A stretch of 36,777 nt of DNA from Flavobacteriaceae bacterium (lineage in GTDB: Bacteria > Bacteroidota > Bacteroidia > Flavobacteriales > Flavobacteriaceae). Within the stretch, counting starts at the first letter, position 1. Every line of letters begins with the position of its first letter. Below, piece by piece: positions 1 through 7,765 of this stretch. A program made the translations under genes and the position numbers. The notes under the pieces were generated by a model, which did not search any database, was not told the DNA's origin, and saw nothing but the letters and a program-made list of their open reading frames with translations. The DNA lies in assembly GCA_025800395.1 (NCBI GenBank), contig JAOXRU010000600.1:1-36777 (forward strand). Direction: 5' to 3'.

Positions 1-166
1 AATCGTTTTTAGCTCCTTTTTCAAACCCTAAATGAGCTGTCATTTCGGCGTTGAGCAGAGCTTCTACTCCTCGCTTTAAAAGCTGATCTCGAACTTGGTC
101 TAAATCCTCTTTGTTGCTAATCTTGCCAATTAAGGCTTCTAATTGCTTTTCTAATTCTGGTTTCAT
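1..166 (-). CDS. IS256-family (mutator-type) transposase, N-terminal fragment cut by window edge
   Basis: Reading the minus strand from the ATG at 166 gives about 55 in-frame codons that run off the left edge without a stop. The peptide starts MKPELEKQLEAL and contains EALLNAEMTAHLGF. This matches the conserved N-terminal region of IS256/mutator-family DDE transposases, where an L-x3-G-x2-ALL-x-AEM-x-xHLG-like segment precedes the catalytic core. The catalytic DDE residues lie outside the window, so it cannot be told whether the element is intact. The reading frame is open and the start is followed by family-like sequence without stops. A probable IS terminus lies about 95 bases upstream of the start (see 235-262), as expected for this family. 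Family assignment rests on recognising the motif, without a database search. Confidence 0.75.
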   Translation of the reverse strand, partial: MKPELEKQLEALIGKISNKEDLDQVRDQLLKRGVEALLNAEMTAHLGFEKGAKND

Positions 167-234
167 AATATAAAAAAATTAAAGGTAATTTTTTTGCCTA
201 TGAATTTCAAAATCAGTTTTCAACTAAATTTTAG

Positions 235-262
235 CAAAAACACAAAATATTACACAGTCCCC
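235..262 (-). mobile_element. Probable terminal inverted repeat of the IS256-family element
   Basis: On the minus strand this stretch begins GGGGACTGTGTAATATTTTG. IS256-family ends characteristically carry a TGTGTAA-like core near the outer tip, and the distance to the transposase start (about 95 bases) is typical. The other end and the target-site duplication lie outside the window, so the exact border is inferred and could be off by a few bases. Confidence 0.45.
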
Positions 263-579
263 TATATCGTTTTTCTATACCCTTCTCATCACAACTTACC
301 TTTAAACGAACCTATAAAAGCAAGTGCTTTTTATTTGCTCAAAAAAAGCTTTTAATCCATTAATCCTTGACTTATTGCAACTTTGCACACCAACATGACC
401 CTCATTTTCTACAACAGAAGAGCAAAGCCTCTTCATTTTCTTCAGCAGAATGGCATGTCCTTCTGCGACCCATTTTCTATACCACAGCGGAATGCGCTTT
501 TTTAAATATTTTTTTACTTTTTTGATTTCGTATACTAGCGATAATATTTATCTTTGCGCATCTAAAAAACTAAACGATT
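263..579. other. Intergenic region between IS end and TerB-like gene
   Basis: This region is AT-rich. It holds a possible 36-codon open frame on the plus strand at 395-505 (starts MTLIFYNRRA), preceded by TTGAC at 367-371 and by the stretch ATTGCAACTTTG at 374-385. There is no homology I recognise, and chance is the likeliest explanation. The right end carries the promoter of the next gene. Confidence 0.3.
521..556 (+). promoter_or_regulatory. Bacteroidota-type promoter for the TerB-like gene
   Basis: A -7 element TATCTTTG sits at 549-556, 23 bases before the ATG at 580. An upstream TTTG at 521-524 could be the -33 element, although its 24-base spacing is longer than the usual 19-21. Confidence 0.5.
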
Positions 580-1011
580 ATGTCTTTAACAGATTTATAC
601 GATAGTGGATTTCGTCAGCGCAATGCCGACCACTTTGCAGCCATCGTACGTGTTGCAATGAGTGACGGAATAATTACCGAAGAAGAACAAACCTTTTTGG
701 ACCGTCTTGCTCAACGCCTAGAAATCAATCCGGAGACTTACAAAGCCATCCTTAAAGATTATAAATCCTACCCTATAAATCCTCCTGTGAGCTACGACAA
801 AAGAATTGCAAGACTCTATGATTTGAGTCGCATGGTATTTGCCGATAATACACTAGGAGAAAAACAAGCTATTATACTTGCCCGATTGGCTGTAGGACTT
901 GGTTTTAGTACTACCAATGTGGAATATATTGTAGACAAAGCGCTGAAGCTAGTTGCAGAAGGGGTAGATTCGGAAGATTTTGAGGATAGTATCAAAAACA
1001 TGAATAGATAA
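580..1011 (+). CDS. TerB-like (tellurite-resistance-B/DjlA-fold) protein
   Basis: This is a 143-residue, soluble, all-helical protein with no signal peptide or membrane segment. The motif VAMSDGIITEEEQTFLDRLAQRL (residues about 26-48; key residues D29, G30 and the EEE run) is the acidic helix-turn-helix signature of TerB/DjlA-like domains. This domain is often associated with stress or metal responses, but its biochemical role is poorly defined. The name does not imply proven tellurite resistance: no other ter genes are nearby. The ATG at 580 is chosen because a TATCTTTG promoter element ends 23 bases upstream. The gene stands alone, with its own promoter and a strong terminator directly downstream. 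Confidence 0.7.
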   Translation: MSLTDLYDSGFRQRNADHFAAIVRVAMSDGIITEEEQTFLDRLAQRLEINPETYKAILKDYKSYPINPPVSYDKRIARLYDLSRMVFADNTLGEKQAIILARLAVGLGFSTTNVEYIVDKALKLVAEGVDSEDFEDSIKNMNR

Positions 1012-1033
1012 GCACTATTGCTTTAATAATACC

Positions 1034-1064
1034 AAAAGCTGTCGGCATTCCGACAGCTTTTTTT
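1034..1064 (+). terminator. Rho-independent terminator after the TerB-like gene
   Basis: A perfect 12-bp stem, AAAAGCTGTCGG (1034-1045) and CCGACAGCTTTT (1050-1061), encloses a 4-base loop and is followed by a T run. It starts 22 bases after the stop codon. Confidence 0.9.
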
Positions 1065-1210
1065 ATACCAAAAATAGCATAATCTATAGCAGGCTAGATC
1101 TACTTCAACCAAAGATATTATTATTCCATCGAAAGGAATATACTTGTCATAGCCATTGCAGCATTTTTAAACTTAATATTTTTATCTTGTATGCTATAAA
1201 CATTTTCATC

Positions 1211-1894
1211 ATGGAAATGACCCCAAAAGAAATCCTTTGTTACAACTGTGCCAATCGAAAATTCGATCAAAAGAAAGGAATGCGCTGCTTGTTTAGAGGA
1301 GTATTTGAAAGTAGAGCAGATTCCCATTGCAGCTCTTTTCAAAAAGATCCATTGGCAAACGAAAGTTTCCAAGGCCAATGGGCTGGAAAACCCTTACACC
1401 AATTCAAAAAAGCAATAAGCAAAAAAAAATACGATCGCTTTCGAAATGCACAACATTTTGATAAGGCTTGTATCGCCGCTGTTGTATCTGCATTTATCGG
1501 GCTGCTTATATGGTATGCTTTGATACATATTTTAAAAGACCCATTAGTTGCTTTACCCATTGTGATTGGGTATGGCATAAGCCAAAGCGTACGGAAATTT
1601 GGTAAAGGAATAGAAAAAAAATTTTCGCTGCTTGCTGCCACCTTCACTTTGCTTGTTTCCCTTATCGGAAATTATCTCGCCCTTACTTTTACCTATCCCG
1701 ATATCCTCCAATACCCTGTGATGGAAAACATACAATACCTGCTAAAAGATTTGAAAAATGAGCCTTCCTTGTTGAAATGGCCTCAGTTTCTCTATGTATT
1801 AATCGGCATATATATCGCATATCGTTTTTCACAAAGAACCATCCATATAGAAGATTTAGAGAAAGATATGGATATGTCTATCAAAAACAACTAA
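1211..1894 (+). CDS. Membrane protein with N-terminal four-cysteine zinc-ribbon-like module (paralog of the next gene)
   Basis: The protein has 227 residues. The N-terminus has C10-x2-C13-x12-C26-x13-C40 with NRKFD between the pairs. This resembles a small Cys4 module seen at the start of many Bacteroidota membrane proteins, and zinc binding is inferred. It is followed by a basic stretch and four likely membrane segments (roughly residues 87-108, 112-125, 138-160 and 192-207). The C-terminus is charged. The frame is open further upstream from a TTG at 1187, but the ATG at 1211 is preferred because a promoter-like TATCTTGT lies at 1184-1191. Function is unknown. The downstream gene has the same layout, and both may act together in the inner membrane. 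Confidence 0.7.
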   Translation: MEMTPKEILCYNCANRKFDQKKGMRCLFRGVFESRADSHCSSFQKDPLANESFQGQWAGKPLHQFKKAISKKKYDRFRNAQHFDKACIAAVVSAFIGLLIWYALIHILKDPLVALPIVIGYGISQSVRKFGKGIEKKFSLLAATFTLLVSLIGNYLALTFTYPDILQYPVMENIQYLLKDLKNEPSLLKWPQFLYVLIGIYIAYRFSQRTIHIEDLEKDMDMSIKNN

Positions 1895-1946
1895 TTCCCC
1901 CAACCCATACCACCCATCCTTTTACATAGTACAAAATACCAAATTG

Positions 1947-2903
1947 ATGAAAAAGGAAAACCATATCTATTGTCAAGAATGTATACAAACAAAGCCTACT
2001 ATCGACACCAAAACAGTATGTAGGCTAACCAATAAGGTGCCAGATTTTGTAGGGCAATGTGCCGATTTTAGCCCAAAAGCGCCTCCCATTTTATACCACA
2101 AATCAGAAAGTAAAACAACAAAAAAGCAACAAAAAGCCCCCGAAGACCAAAGCCTAAAGAAGCCGATCGACTTAGAACCAGTTTTATCGCCATCTAATCA
2201 AGACAAAAACAGCTATTTTTTGTCAAAACAAACGGATGAAAAGCCAAATACAAGCGAAACTCCTCAGGAGTTAGATATTGTTCAAATTGCTGATTTGAAC
2301 ATACCCAGTATTGCAACAGAAGACACTTCCTCTGAAGCAGAAAACACAAGCCAAAACGCCCCCCAAAGCTCCCATACTAAAAAAAAGAACAAAGATGCAT
2401 TGCTGCTCTTGGAAGCCGAAGAAGAAAATGCCATAGTCGAATTATTAGAAAAAGAACAAAGCCTCGTATTGGGCATTTTAGCCAGCATTATCGCTGCCAT
2501 TGTTCTTTCCTTGGGCTTGGGTATACTAGCTAGTATTTCTTCACACTCTTTGGGTTTTGGCAGCATCTTCGTTGGTGTCACAATAGCCTTTATCATGCGC
2601 GAAGTAGGTAGAGGTGTGAGTCAAGTTTTTGGCGTGATCGCAGTTCTAATTACCGCAATTACTGTATTTGCTTGCCTTTACTGCACCACTATAGCTGCTA
2701 CCAATGCCATATTTGTGGTTTCCTTGCCCGAACTTGTTTTAAGCATTTCTCCAAAAATCGGTTGGGAAATCATGCAAGAAAAACTGGGGCCATTAGATGC
2801 AATATATGCTTTCATCTCACTAATTATTAGCTACTTTTATGCCTTTAGAAGACTTGGAGACAAAGAAATATACGCCTATAAAGCCCGGCTGAAAAAAACA
2901 TAA
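1947..2903 (+). CDS. Membrane protein with N-terminal four-cysteine module and long low-complexity linker
   Basis: The protein has 318 residues. It begins with C9-x2-C12-x12-C25-x12-C38 and the LTNKVPDF signature, the same module as in the upstream gene. A hydrophilic linker rich in K, S, E and Q follows (about 45-170), with no predicted fold. Then come several hydrophobic segments (about 173-200, 205-220, 228-260 and 285-300), including an IAFIMREVGRGVSQVFG segment that parallels IGYGISQSVRKFGKG in the upstream protein. The two genes therefore look like a duplicated pair that diverged mainly in the linker. The ATG at 1947 is chosen over a TTG one codon earlier. The 52-base gap from the previous stop suggests co-transcription. 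Function is not recognised. Confidence 0.7.
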   Translation: MKKENHIYCQECIQTKPTIDTKTVCRLTNKVPDFVGQCADFSPKAPPILYHKSESKTTKKQQKAPEDQSLKKPIDLEPVLSPSNQDKNSYFLSKQTDEKPNTSETPQELDIVQIADLNIPSIATEDTSSEAENTSQNAPQSSHTKKKNKDALLLLEAEEENAIVELLEKEQSLVLGILASIIAAIVLSLGLGILASISSHSLGFGSIFVGVTIAFIMREVGRGVSQVFGVIAVLITAITVFACLYCTTIAATNAIFVVSLPELVLSISPKIGWEIMQEKLGPLDAIYAFISLIISYFYAFRRLGDKEIYAYKARLKKT

Positions 2904-2972
2904 AAAAACCCTTAAAGGGTATTCTATTATTCTCACAATATTCTATTTTAGTAGATTAAAATTAAAATAGCA

Positions 2973-3962
2973 ATGAAATATCTACCAATCCTCATCTATT
3001 GGATACCCTTTCTCTCCTTGGCCCAAATAGAAGGATATATAGAAGACGAGATGACTAAAAAGCCTCTGATGGGTGCGTCCATATACTACGAAGGCACGTC
3101 CATAGGTGTTGTAAGTAACCAAAATGGTTATTTTCTATTGGAGACACCTACTGGTCTAGAAAGCCCTATCATCGTAAGTTATGTAGGCTATATAAGCAAA
3201 CAGTTTACCAAAGCCCAATTGCTGCAAACAAAAAAGATTTCCCTACAAGAATCAACGGTAAAATTGAAAGGCATAACCCTACTCCCCGACGACTGGAGCA
3301 GAGAAAAAAAATGGAGGTATTTCAAAAAAGAATTTCTTGGCACATCTCCAGCCGCATCTAGCTGTAAAATAACCAACCCAGAGGATGTTATTTTGGTATT
3401 TGACAAAGAAACTAGTACCCTAAATGCCTATGCCAATAAACCCATATTGGTACAAAACAACTACCTCGGCTATCAAATACGCTACGAACTGCACAAGTTT
3501 TACATCCATATGCGATTAAAACAACTAAATCCGGTACACAAAGTACATCTTTCTGGTCGTAGTTTTTTTACCGATATCGGAAAGAACAAACCCAAGAAAT
3601 TTGCCAAAAGAAGAAAAAAAATGTACCGAGGCTCCCTTTTGCATTTTCTTCGCAGCACCAAAGCAGCGGAGCTCACCAAAAACGGCTATCATTTATACCA
3701 CAACAAATTTCGTCGAGATCCAAAGGAATACATCAAAGTAAAACAGTTGGGAGATATTAGCCGTGTAGATGTGCGAGAGCACAAACTCACTATCCTTTAC
3801 AAAAAACGACGTTCGGGCTTGATTTTCCCCAAGGCCAACAAACATTTCTTTATCGATGCCTTTGGAAATCAATTCCCTATAGAAGCATTTTTGGTTAGTG
3901 GAGATTTTGGAAAACAACGTATAGCGAATATACTTCCATTGGACTATGGCATAAGCAACTAA
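2973..3962 (+). CDS. Secreted carboxypeptidase-regulatory-like domain protein
   Basis: The 329-residue protein has a signal peptide (MKYLPILIYWIPFLSLAQ). A carboxypeptidase D regulatory-like beta-sandwich follows at about 19-95, with typical G-x-I-x-D-xx-T-xx-P-L-x-GA-x-I and G-x-T-S-IG-x-x-x-NxxGxF spacing and a VSYVGY end. This is the same domain that opens SusC receptors, but here there is no plug or barrel. The rest (about 100-329) is a basic region without a recognised family name; related Bacteroidota envelope proteins combine this domain with uncharacterised C-terminal parts. Localisation to the periplasm or outer surface is inferred from the signal peptide. Its 3' end overlaps the convergent olsF stop by 4 bases. 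Confidence 0.7.
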   Translation: MKYLPILIYWIPFLSLAQIEGYIEDEMTKKPLMGASIYYEGTSIGVVSNQNGYFLLETPTGLESPIIVSYVGYISKQFTKAQLLQTKKISLQESTVKLKGITLLPDDWSREKKWRYFKKEFLGTSPAASSCKITNPEDVILVFDKETSTLNAYANKPILVQNNYLGYQIRYELHKFYIHMRLKQLNPVHKVHLSGRSFFTDIGKNKPKKFAKRRKKMYRGSLLHFLRSTKAAELTKNGYHLYHNKFRRDPKEYIKVKQLGDISRVDVREHKLTILYKKRRSGLIFPKANKHFFIDAFGNQFPIEAFLVSGDFGKQRIANILPLDYGISN

Positions 3963-5779
3963 GATTCCTTATTGGCAGATTCTCCTTCTTGAAGCTTTCG
4001 TTCTAGTTCGGCTTCAAACTCTTCCATTACTGGCTTTACCGTGCTTTCGGGCAAATCAGAGATTCGGATATACATCAGGCCGTCGATGGCATTGTTGAAC
4101 AAGGGATCTACATTGAAAGCCACCACCTTGGCGTTTTGTTTGATGTATTTTTTAATCAGCACTGGCAATCGCAAATCTCCAGGTTCTACCTCTTCTATCA
4201 GCCGATCGAATTTGTTGAGATCCGCTTTTGTTTCATCAAATATAAAATCCTTATCCGCATCTTTGAGTTTTACCTTAAATTCCTTTTTTGGGCTCACATA
4301 TTGGGCTACATAAGGATCCCAGTAATTAGACTTCATGAACTCAATCATAAGGGACTTCGAAAAATTGGAAAACTGGTTGCTGATACTTACACCACCTATG
4401 AGGTATTTATGCTCAGGATGCCGCAGGGTACAATGCACGATACCCTTCCACAACAAAAACAAGGGCATGGGCTTCTGTTGGTATTCTTTGACGATAAAGG
4501 CGCGCCCCATTTCTATAGATTCCCCCATCATGCGATACAATTCTGGTTCGAAACGAAATAAATCTTGCAAATAAAATCCATCGATACCATAGGCTTTAAA
4601 AATCTCCGAGCCCAATCCCATACGATATGCACCAGCTAAGCGCTTGGCATTGCTGTCCCACAAAAACATATGGCGATAATAGCGATCAAAATTGTCTAGA
4701 TCCATCGATTGATTGGTTCCCTCCCCTACATCTCTAAAAGTAATCTCTCGCAGACGACCGATTTCCCTAAGGCAAAACTTCATCTTGTCGGCTGGCGCCA
4801 AAAACACTTCGTAATTTTTGCTTTGCAACAGCCGAAAATCTTCATTTCGCAAATCTTCAATTTCACGCTCCAGCAATACCGGATTCACCGCAGTGATGAT
4901 CTCCTTTGGAGCTTTAGGAATCTTGAGACTCGTAGGTACTTTTTTTAGGATACTCTCTTTTTCAAATGTATTGCTCAGCATATAGGTTTTCTTTCTCAAG
5001 AAACTACTAAAATCTTCTAGGCTGTCGTGCTCCTTTTGGTTTTTTACAGGTATAGGCTTCCCTATTCTCACCTTGATAACCCTATTTTTTTGGGTCAACA
5101 ATTCGGATGGCAATTTGGCCGTACGCAGAGTATCACTTATTTTGCTCAATCGATAAAAAAGACGGCTATTTTTGGCATGAAAATAAATAGGTACTATAGG
5201 AACCTCAGCTTTTTGAATAAGCTTAATAGCCGCTTCCTCCCATGGTTTGTCTACGATCAGTTTTTCATCGCGATAAGTCGATACCTCACCAGCAGGAAAT
5301 ACCCCAAGCGGATGATCGTTTTTGAGGTGTTGGATGCTTTGCTTAAATCCGGCAATACTGCTGCGCGCATCCTTGTGTTCCTCAAAAGGGTTTACTGGCA
5401 TTATATAGGGCTCCAATGGGCGTATACGATGTAGCAAAAAATTGGCGATGATCTTATAATCTGGACGTTGTTCCAGCATCAGTTTCAACAACAATATGCC
5501 ATCTATACCTCCCAATGGATGATTGGAAACCGTTATAAAAGCACCTTCTTTGGGCAAACGCTTCAAATCTTCTTCTGGTATTTCAAAACGAATTTCAAAT
5601 TCATTGAGAATCGCCTCCAAAAACGCATTAGACTCTAGGTGTTTATGCTTATTGTATATTTTATTAAGGGTAGAAATCTTTAATACTTTCATCAACACCC
5701 ATCCTAAAAAAGTTCCTATAAAGCCATATTTTGAAACTTTAATGGCTTGGGCAACTTCTTTGGCTGTAACTAGACTCAT
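3959..5779 (-). CDS. olsF: Bifunctional aminolipid synthase: PlsC-like O-acyltransferase fused to OlsB-like N-acyltransferase
   Basis: The 606-residue protein has two domains. The N-terminal half (about 60-270) is a PlsC/LPLAT acyltransferase with the HX4D motif in NHPLGGIDG (residues 85-93) and FPAGE as the later acyl-acceptor motif. The C-terminal half (about 320-520) resembles the GNAT-like N-acyltransferase of OlsB/hemolysin-type proteins (FCLREIGRLREITFRDVGEG, then LGLGSEIF-like and ELGR-like segments, here SIEMGRAF). In the known OlsF of Bacteroidota and Serratia, such a fusion makes ornithine (or related amino acid) lipids in two steps: N-acylation, then O-acylation. The substrate here (ornithine, glycine or another amino acid) cannot be told from sequence. 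A -7 element lies at 5805-5812. The protein is probably associated with the inner membrane. Confidence 0.8.
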   Translation of the reverse strand: MSLVTAKEVAQAIKVSKYGFIGTFLGWVLMKVLKISTLNKIYNKHKHLESNAFLEAILNEFEIRFEIPEEDLKRLPKEGAFITVSNHPLGGIDGILLLKLMLEQRPDYKIIANFLLHRIRPLEPYIMPVNPFEEHKDARSSIAGFKQSIQHLKNDHPLGVFPAGEVSTYRDEKLIVDKPWEEAAIKLIQKAEVPIVPIYFHAKNSRLFYRLSKISDTLRTAKLPSELLTQKNRVIKVRIGKPIPVKNQKEHDSLEDFSSFLRKKTYMLSNTFEKESILKKVPTSLKIPKAPKEIITAVNPVLLEREIEDLRNEDFRLLQSKNYEVFLAPADKMKFCLREIGRLREITFRDVGEGTNQSMDLDNFDRYYRHMFLWDSNAKRLAGAYRMGLGSEIFKAYGIDGFYLQDLFRFEPELYRMMGESIEMGRAFIVKEYQQKPMPLFLLWKGIVHCTLRHPEHKYLIGGVSISNQFSNFSKSLMIEFMKSNYWDPYVAQYVSPKKEFKVKLKDADKDFIFDETKADLNKFDRLIEEVEPGDLRLPVLIKKYIKQNAKVVAFNVDPLFNNAIDGLMYIRISDLPESTVKPVMEEFEAELERKLQEGESANKES

Positions 5780-5804
5780 ATTTTAGTGCAATGGGTTATT
5801 GATA

Positions 5805-5812
5805 CAAATATA
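5805..5812 (-). promoter_or_regulatory. -7 promoter element for olsF
   Basis: On the minus strand this reads TATATTTG (TAnnTTTG consensus), 25 bases upstream of the olsF ATG at 5779. No clear -33 element is seen at normal spacing. Confidence 0.45.
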
Positions 5813-5926
5813 TACAACAAAACCATTAATTTTACATCCAAAAATGGAAACTTCCTTATAAAAAAAAGTAAACATTCCTGGATAAGAAGAAGAAACCGTA
5901 GCGGTATAAACCACAAAAAAACTTTT

Positions 5927-7177
5927 TTATTTGGAAATCAATTGAAAAGTCTCCTGGCTTCTCTGTTCCAAAAGCACGTCCTTATTTTCTCTTAACTGCC
6001 GTATAGCCTCTCCATTAAAATTGCGTATCGTATACAAATCTACATCCTCATAGCATTTTACTTTAAAATTAGCCTCCAATTTTTTCAACAACACTTGTAA
6101 ACCATTAAAACGATTGTCCAAACAAATAGAAGTACTAATTGCTGAATTTTGAATCAATTCCATCTTCATGCGATGTTCATGCAACAATTGAAAGATCTGA
6201 CTGAGATTGTCTTCCATGATAAATGAAAAATCTCTAGTAGACAATTTGAGTAACACTTGATTTTTCTTTAGTATAAAACAAGGAATACTAGTCGTATTGT
6301 TGTCTTCTCTACTAATTTTGGTTCCGCCATTTTGTGGATGTACAAAAGATTTCACATAAAGAGGAATTTCTTTGCGCTGCAAGGGTTGTAAGGTTTTGGG
6401 GTGAATCACCGAAGCTCCATAAAAACTCAATTCTATGGCTTCTCTATAACTGATGGTTTCTAGCAGTTGGGTTTCTTCAAAATACCTTGGGTCGGCATTT
6501 AAAACGCCTGGCACATCTTTCCAAATCGTAGTAGAATTGGCATTGAGACAATAGGCAAAAATAGCCGCACTATAGTCCGATCCTTCCCTTCCCAAGCTAG
6601 TGGTAAAATTGTTTTCGTTACTTCCTATAAATCCTTGGGTAATATAATTGTGATTGGGTTTGATATGTTTATTGACCTCTTGCTGGGTCTGTTCCCAATC
6701 GATTTTAGCATCTCTATATTGGCTGCCAGTTTTGATACAGTCTCTAGCATCCAACCAAGTATTGGTAAAACCTTGCTCATTGAGAAAAGTACTCACTATG
6801 GTAGTAGACAACAACTCGCCATAGCCAACCACCTGATCGTATACATAGGCGTGTTTTGGAGATTTGTTCCATGCCAAAAACCCTTTTACCTCTTCCAAAA
6901 GCAGCTTTACTTTTTCATATATTGAATGTTGCTTCTCTGGAAAAAGGTCTTGTAAAATTTTTAGATGAAAATCCAATACCTCTTGCAAACTAGCATGCAC
7001 CCCATTTCGATCTTCAAAATACATTTTCACTACTTGCTCCATAGCATTGGTTGTTTTTCCCATAGCCGAAACCACTATAAGCGTATTTTGAGCGTCTACA
7101 GTTTCCAAAACCGTTTTTATATTTCTTACCGCTTCTGCATCCTTCACAGATGCTCCACCAAACTTATATACTTGCAT
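5927..7177 (-). CDS. lysC: Aspartate kinase (monofunctional)
   Basis: This enzyme phosphorylates L-aspartate, the first step toward lysine/diaminopimelate, threonine and methionine. The 416-residue protein has the family's KFGGAS nucleotide-binding start (5-10), GREGSDYSA (196-204), WKDVPG (219-224) and ADPR (228-231). The kinase domain ends near residue 290 and is followed by an ACT-like regulatory region (about 300-416). There is no homoserine dehydrogenase domain, so it is not a ThrA-type fusion. The ATG at 7177 begins directly with the conserved motif. Only 2 bases separate it from the GNAT gene's stop upstream, so the two are almost certainly co-transcribed. Feedback control by lysine or threonine is plausible from the ACT region but cannot be specified. 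Confidence 0.93.
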   Translation of the reverse strand: MQVYKFGGASVKDAEAVRNIKTVLETVDAQNTLIVVSAMGKTTNAMEQVVKMYFEDRNGVHASLQEVLDFHLKILQDLFPEKQHSIYEKVKLLLEEVKGFLAWNKSPKHAYVYDQVVGYGELLSTTIVSTFLNEQGFTNTWLDARDCIKTGSQYRDAKIDWEQTQQEVNKHIKPNHNYITQGFIGSNENNFTTSLGREGSDYSAAIFAYCLNANSTTIWKDVPGVLNADPRYFEETQLLETISYREAIELSFYGASVIHPKTLQPLQRKEIPLYVKSFVHPQNGGTKISREDNNTTSIPCFILKKNQVLLKLSTRDFSFIMEDNLSQIFQLLHEHRMKMELIQNSAISTSICLDNRFNGLQVLLKKLEANFKVKCYEDVDLYTIRNFNGEAIRQLRENKDVLLEQRSQETFQLISK

Positions 7178-7179
7178 GA

Positions 7180-7659
7180 TTATAAATTGCTTACTATACT
7201 ATTAATTCCTGTAGCATCGAGTTGTACCACATCCCAATCGCGAAAAACTTTGGCACCTTTTCTCTCGTAAAAACGTATCGCCCCTTCATTCCAATCGAGC
7301 ACTTCCCAATTGAGACGTTGGGCACCACGCTCAGCAGCATAGCGCACTACGGTATTCAAAAGAGCATTTCCGATCCCTTTTCCTCGATACTCCTGATTGA
7401 CAATAAGGTCTTCCAAATGAAAAATAGAACCTTTCCAAGTAGAATATCTAGGATAAATAAGTGCCATACCCACTATTTCACTATTCACTGTAGCAACAAA
7501 ACAATGAAATTTGGGCTGCGTTCCAAACCCATCTTCCTCCAAAGTACTTTTCGTTATAGAAACCTGATCTTCTTCTTTTTCGAATGCTGCCAATTCACAT
7601 ATCAAACCATAAACGGCCGACATATCTTCTTTATTAGCATTTCTAATTTGATAGTCCAT
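7180..7659 (-). CDS. GNAT-family N-acetyltransferase (SSAT/thialysine acetyltransferase-like)
   Basis: The 159-residue protein starts MDYQIRNANKEDM. It contains the acetyl-CoA motif A in FHLEDLIVNQEYRGKGIG (RGKGIG is the pyrophosphate loop) and the motif B region WNEGAIRFYERKGA. This pattern (LEDL-x-V, LDWN-x-x-A-I-x-FYE) is closest to spermidine/diamine and thialysine acetyltransferases. The true substrate is unknown. The frame is open for 40 more codons upstream, but that extension reads through a promoter (TATCTTTG at 7677-7684), so the ATG at 7659 is chosen. It is first in an operon with lysC and divergent from fbp. Confidence 0.85.
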   Translation of the reverse strand: MDYQIRNANKEDMSAVYGLICELAAFEKEEDQVSITKSTLEEDGFGTQPKFHCFVATVNSEIVGMALIYPRYSTWKGSIFHLEDLIVNQEYRGKGIGNALLNTVVRYAAERGAQRLNWEVLDWNEGAIRFYERKGAKVFRDWDVVQLDATGINSIVSNL

Positions 7660-7676
7660 AATTTGTATTTCTGAAG

Positions 7677-7708
7677 CAAAGATAATCAGGCAATCGAAAA
7701 ATTGGCAA
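7677..7708 (-). promoter_or_regulatory. Promoter of the GNAT-lysC operon
   Basis: On the minus strand there is a TTG at 7706-7708, a 21-base spacer and TATCTTTG at 7677-7684, a good match to the Bacteroidota -33/-7 consensus. The -7 element ends 17 bases before the GNAT ATG. Confidence 0.65.
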
Positions 7709-7765
7709 GAGATATGGGTTGTATCACAATTTTGGCGATATTTGTAACAAATTAAAAAAACTATC

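Noticed and set aside
395..505. 36-codon plus-strand open frame starting MTLIFYNRRA
   Set aside because: Short, no homology recognised, and promoter evidence is partial; likely chance.
2905..2935. Small hairpin (ACCCTT/AAGGGT) after the second Cys4 protein gene
   Set aside because: Stem of only 6 bp with a one-base loop and no T run; not a convincing terminator.
4041..5786. Several plus-strand open frames opposite olsF
   Set aside because: They are antisense shadows of a clear 606-residue enzyme and have no independent motifs.
5880..5926. Possible terminator after lysC (ACCG/CGGT hairpin)
   Set aside because: Four-base stem and no uninterrupted T run on the minus strand.
7719..7744. Promoter for fbp (GATATTTG with upstream TTG)
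   Set aside because: The -7 element deviates from TAnnTTTG and the spacing is too short; not secure.
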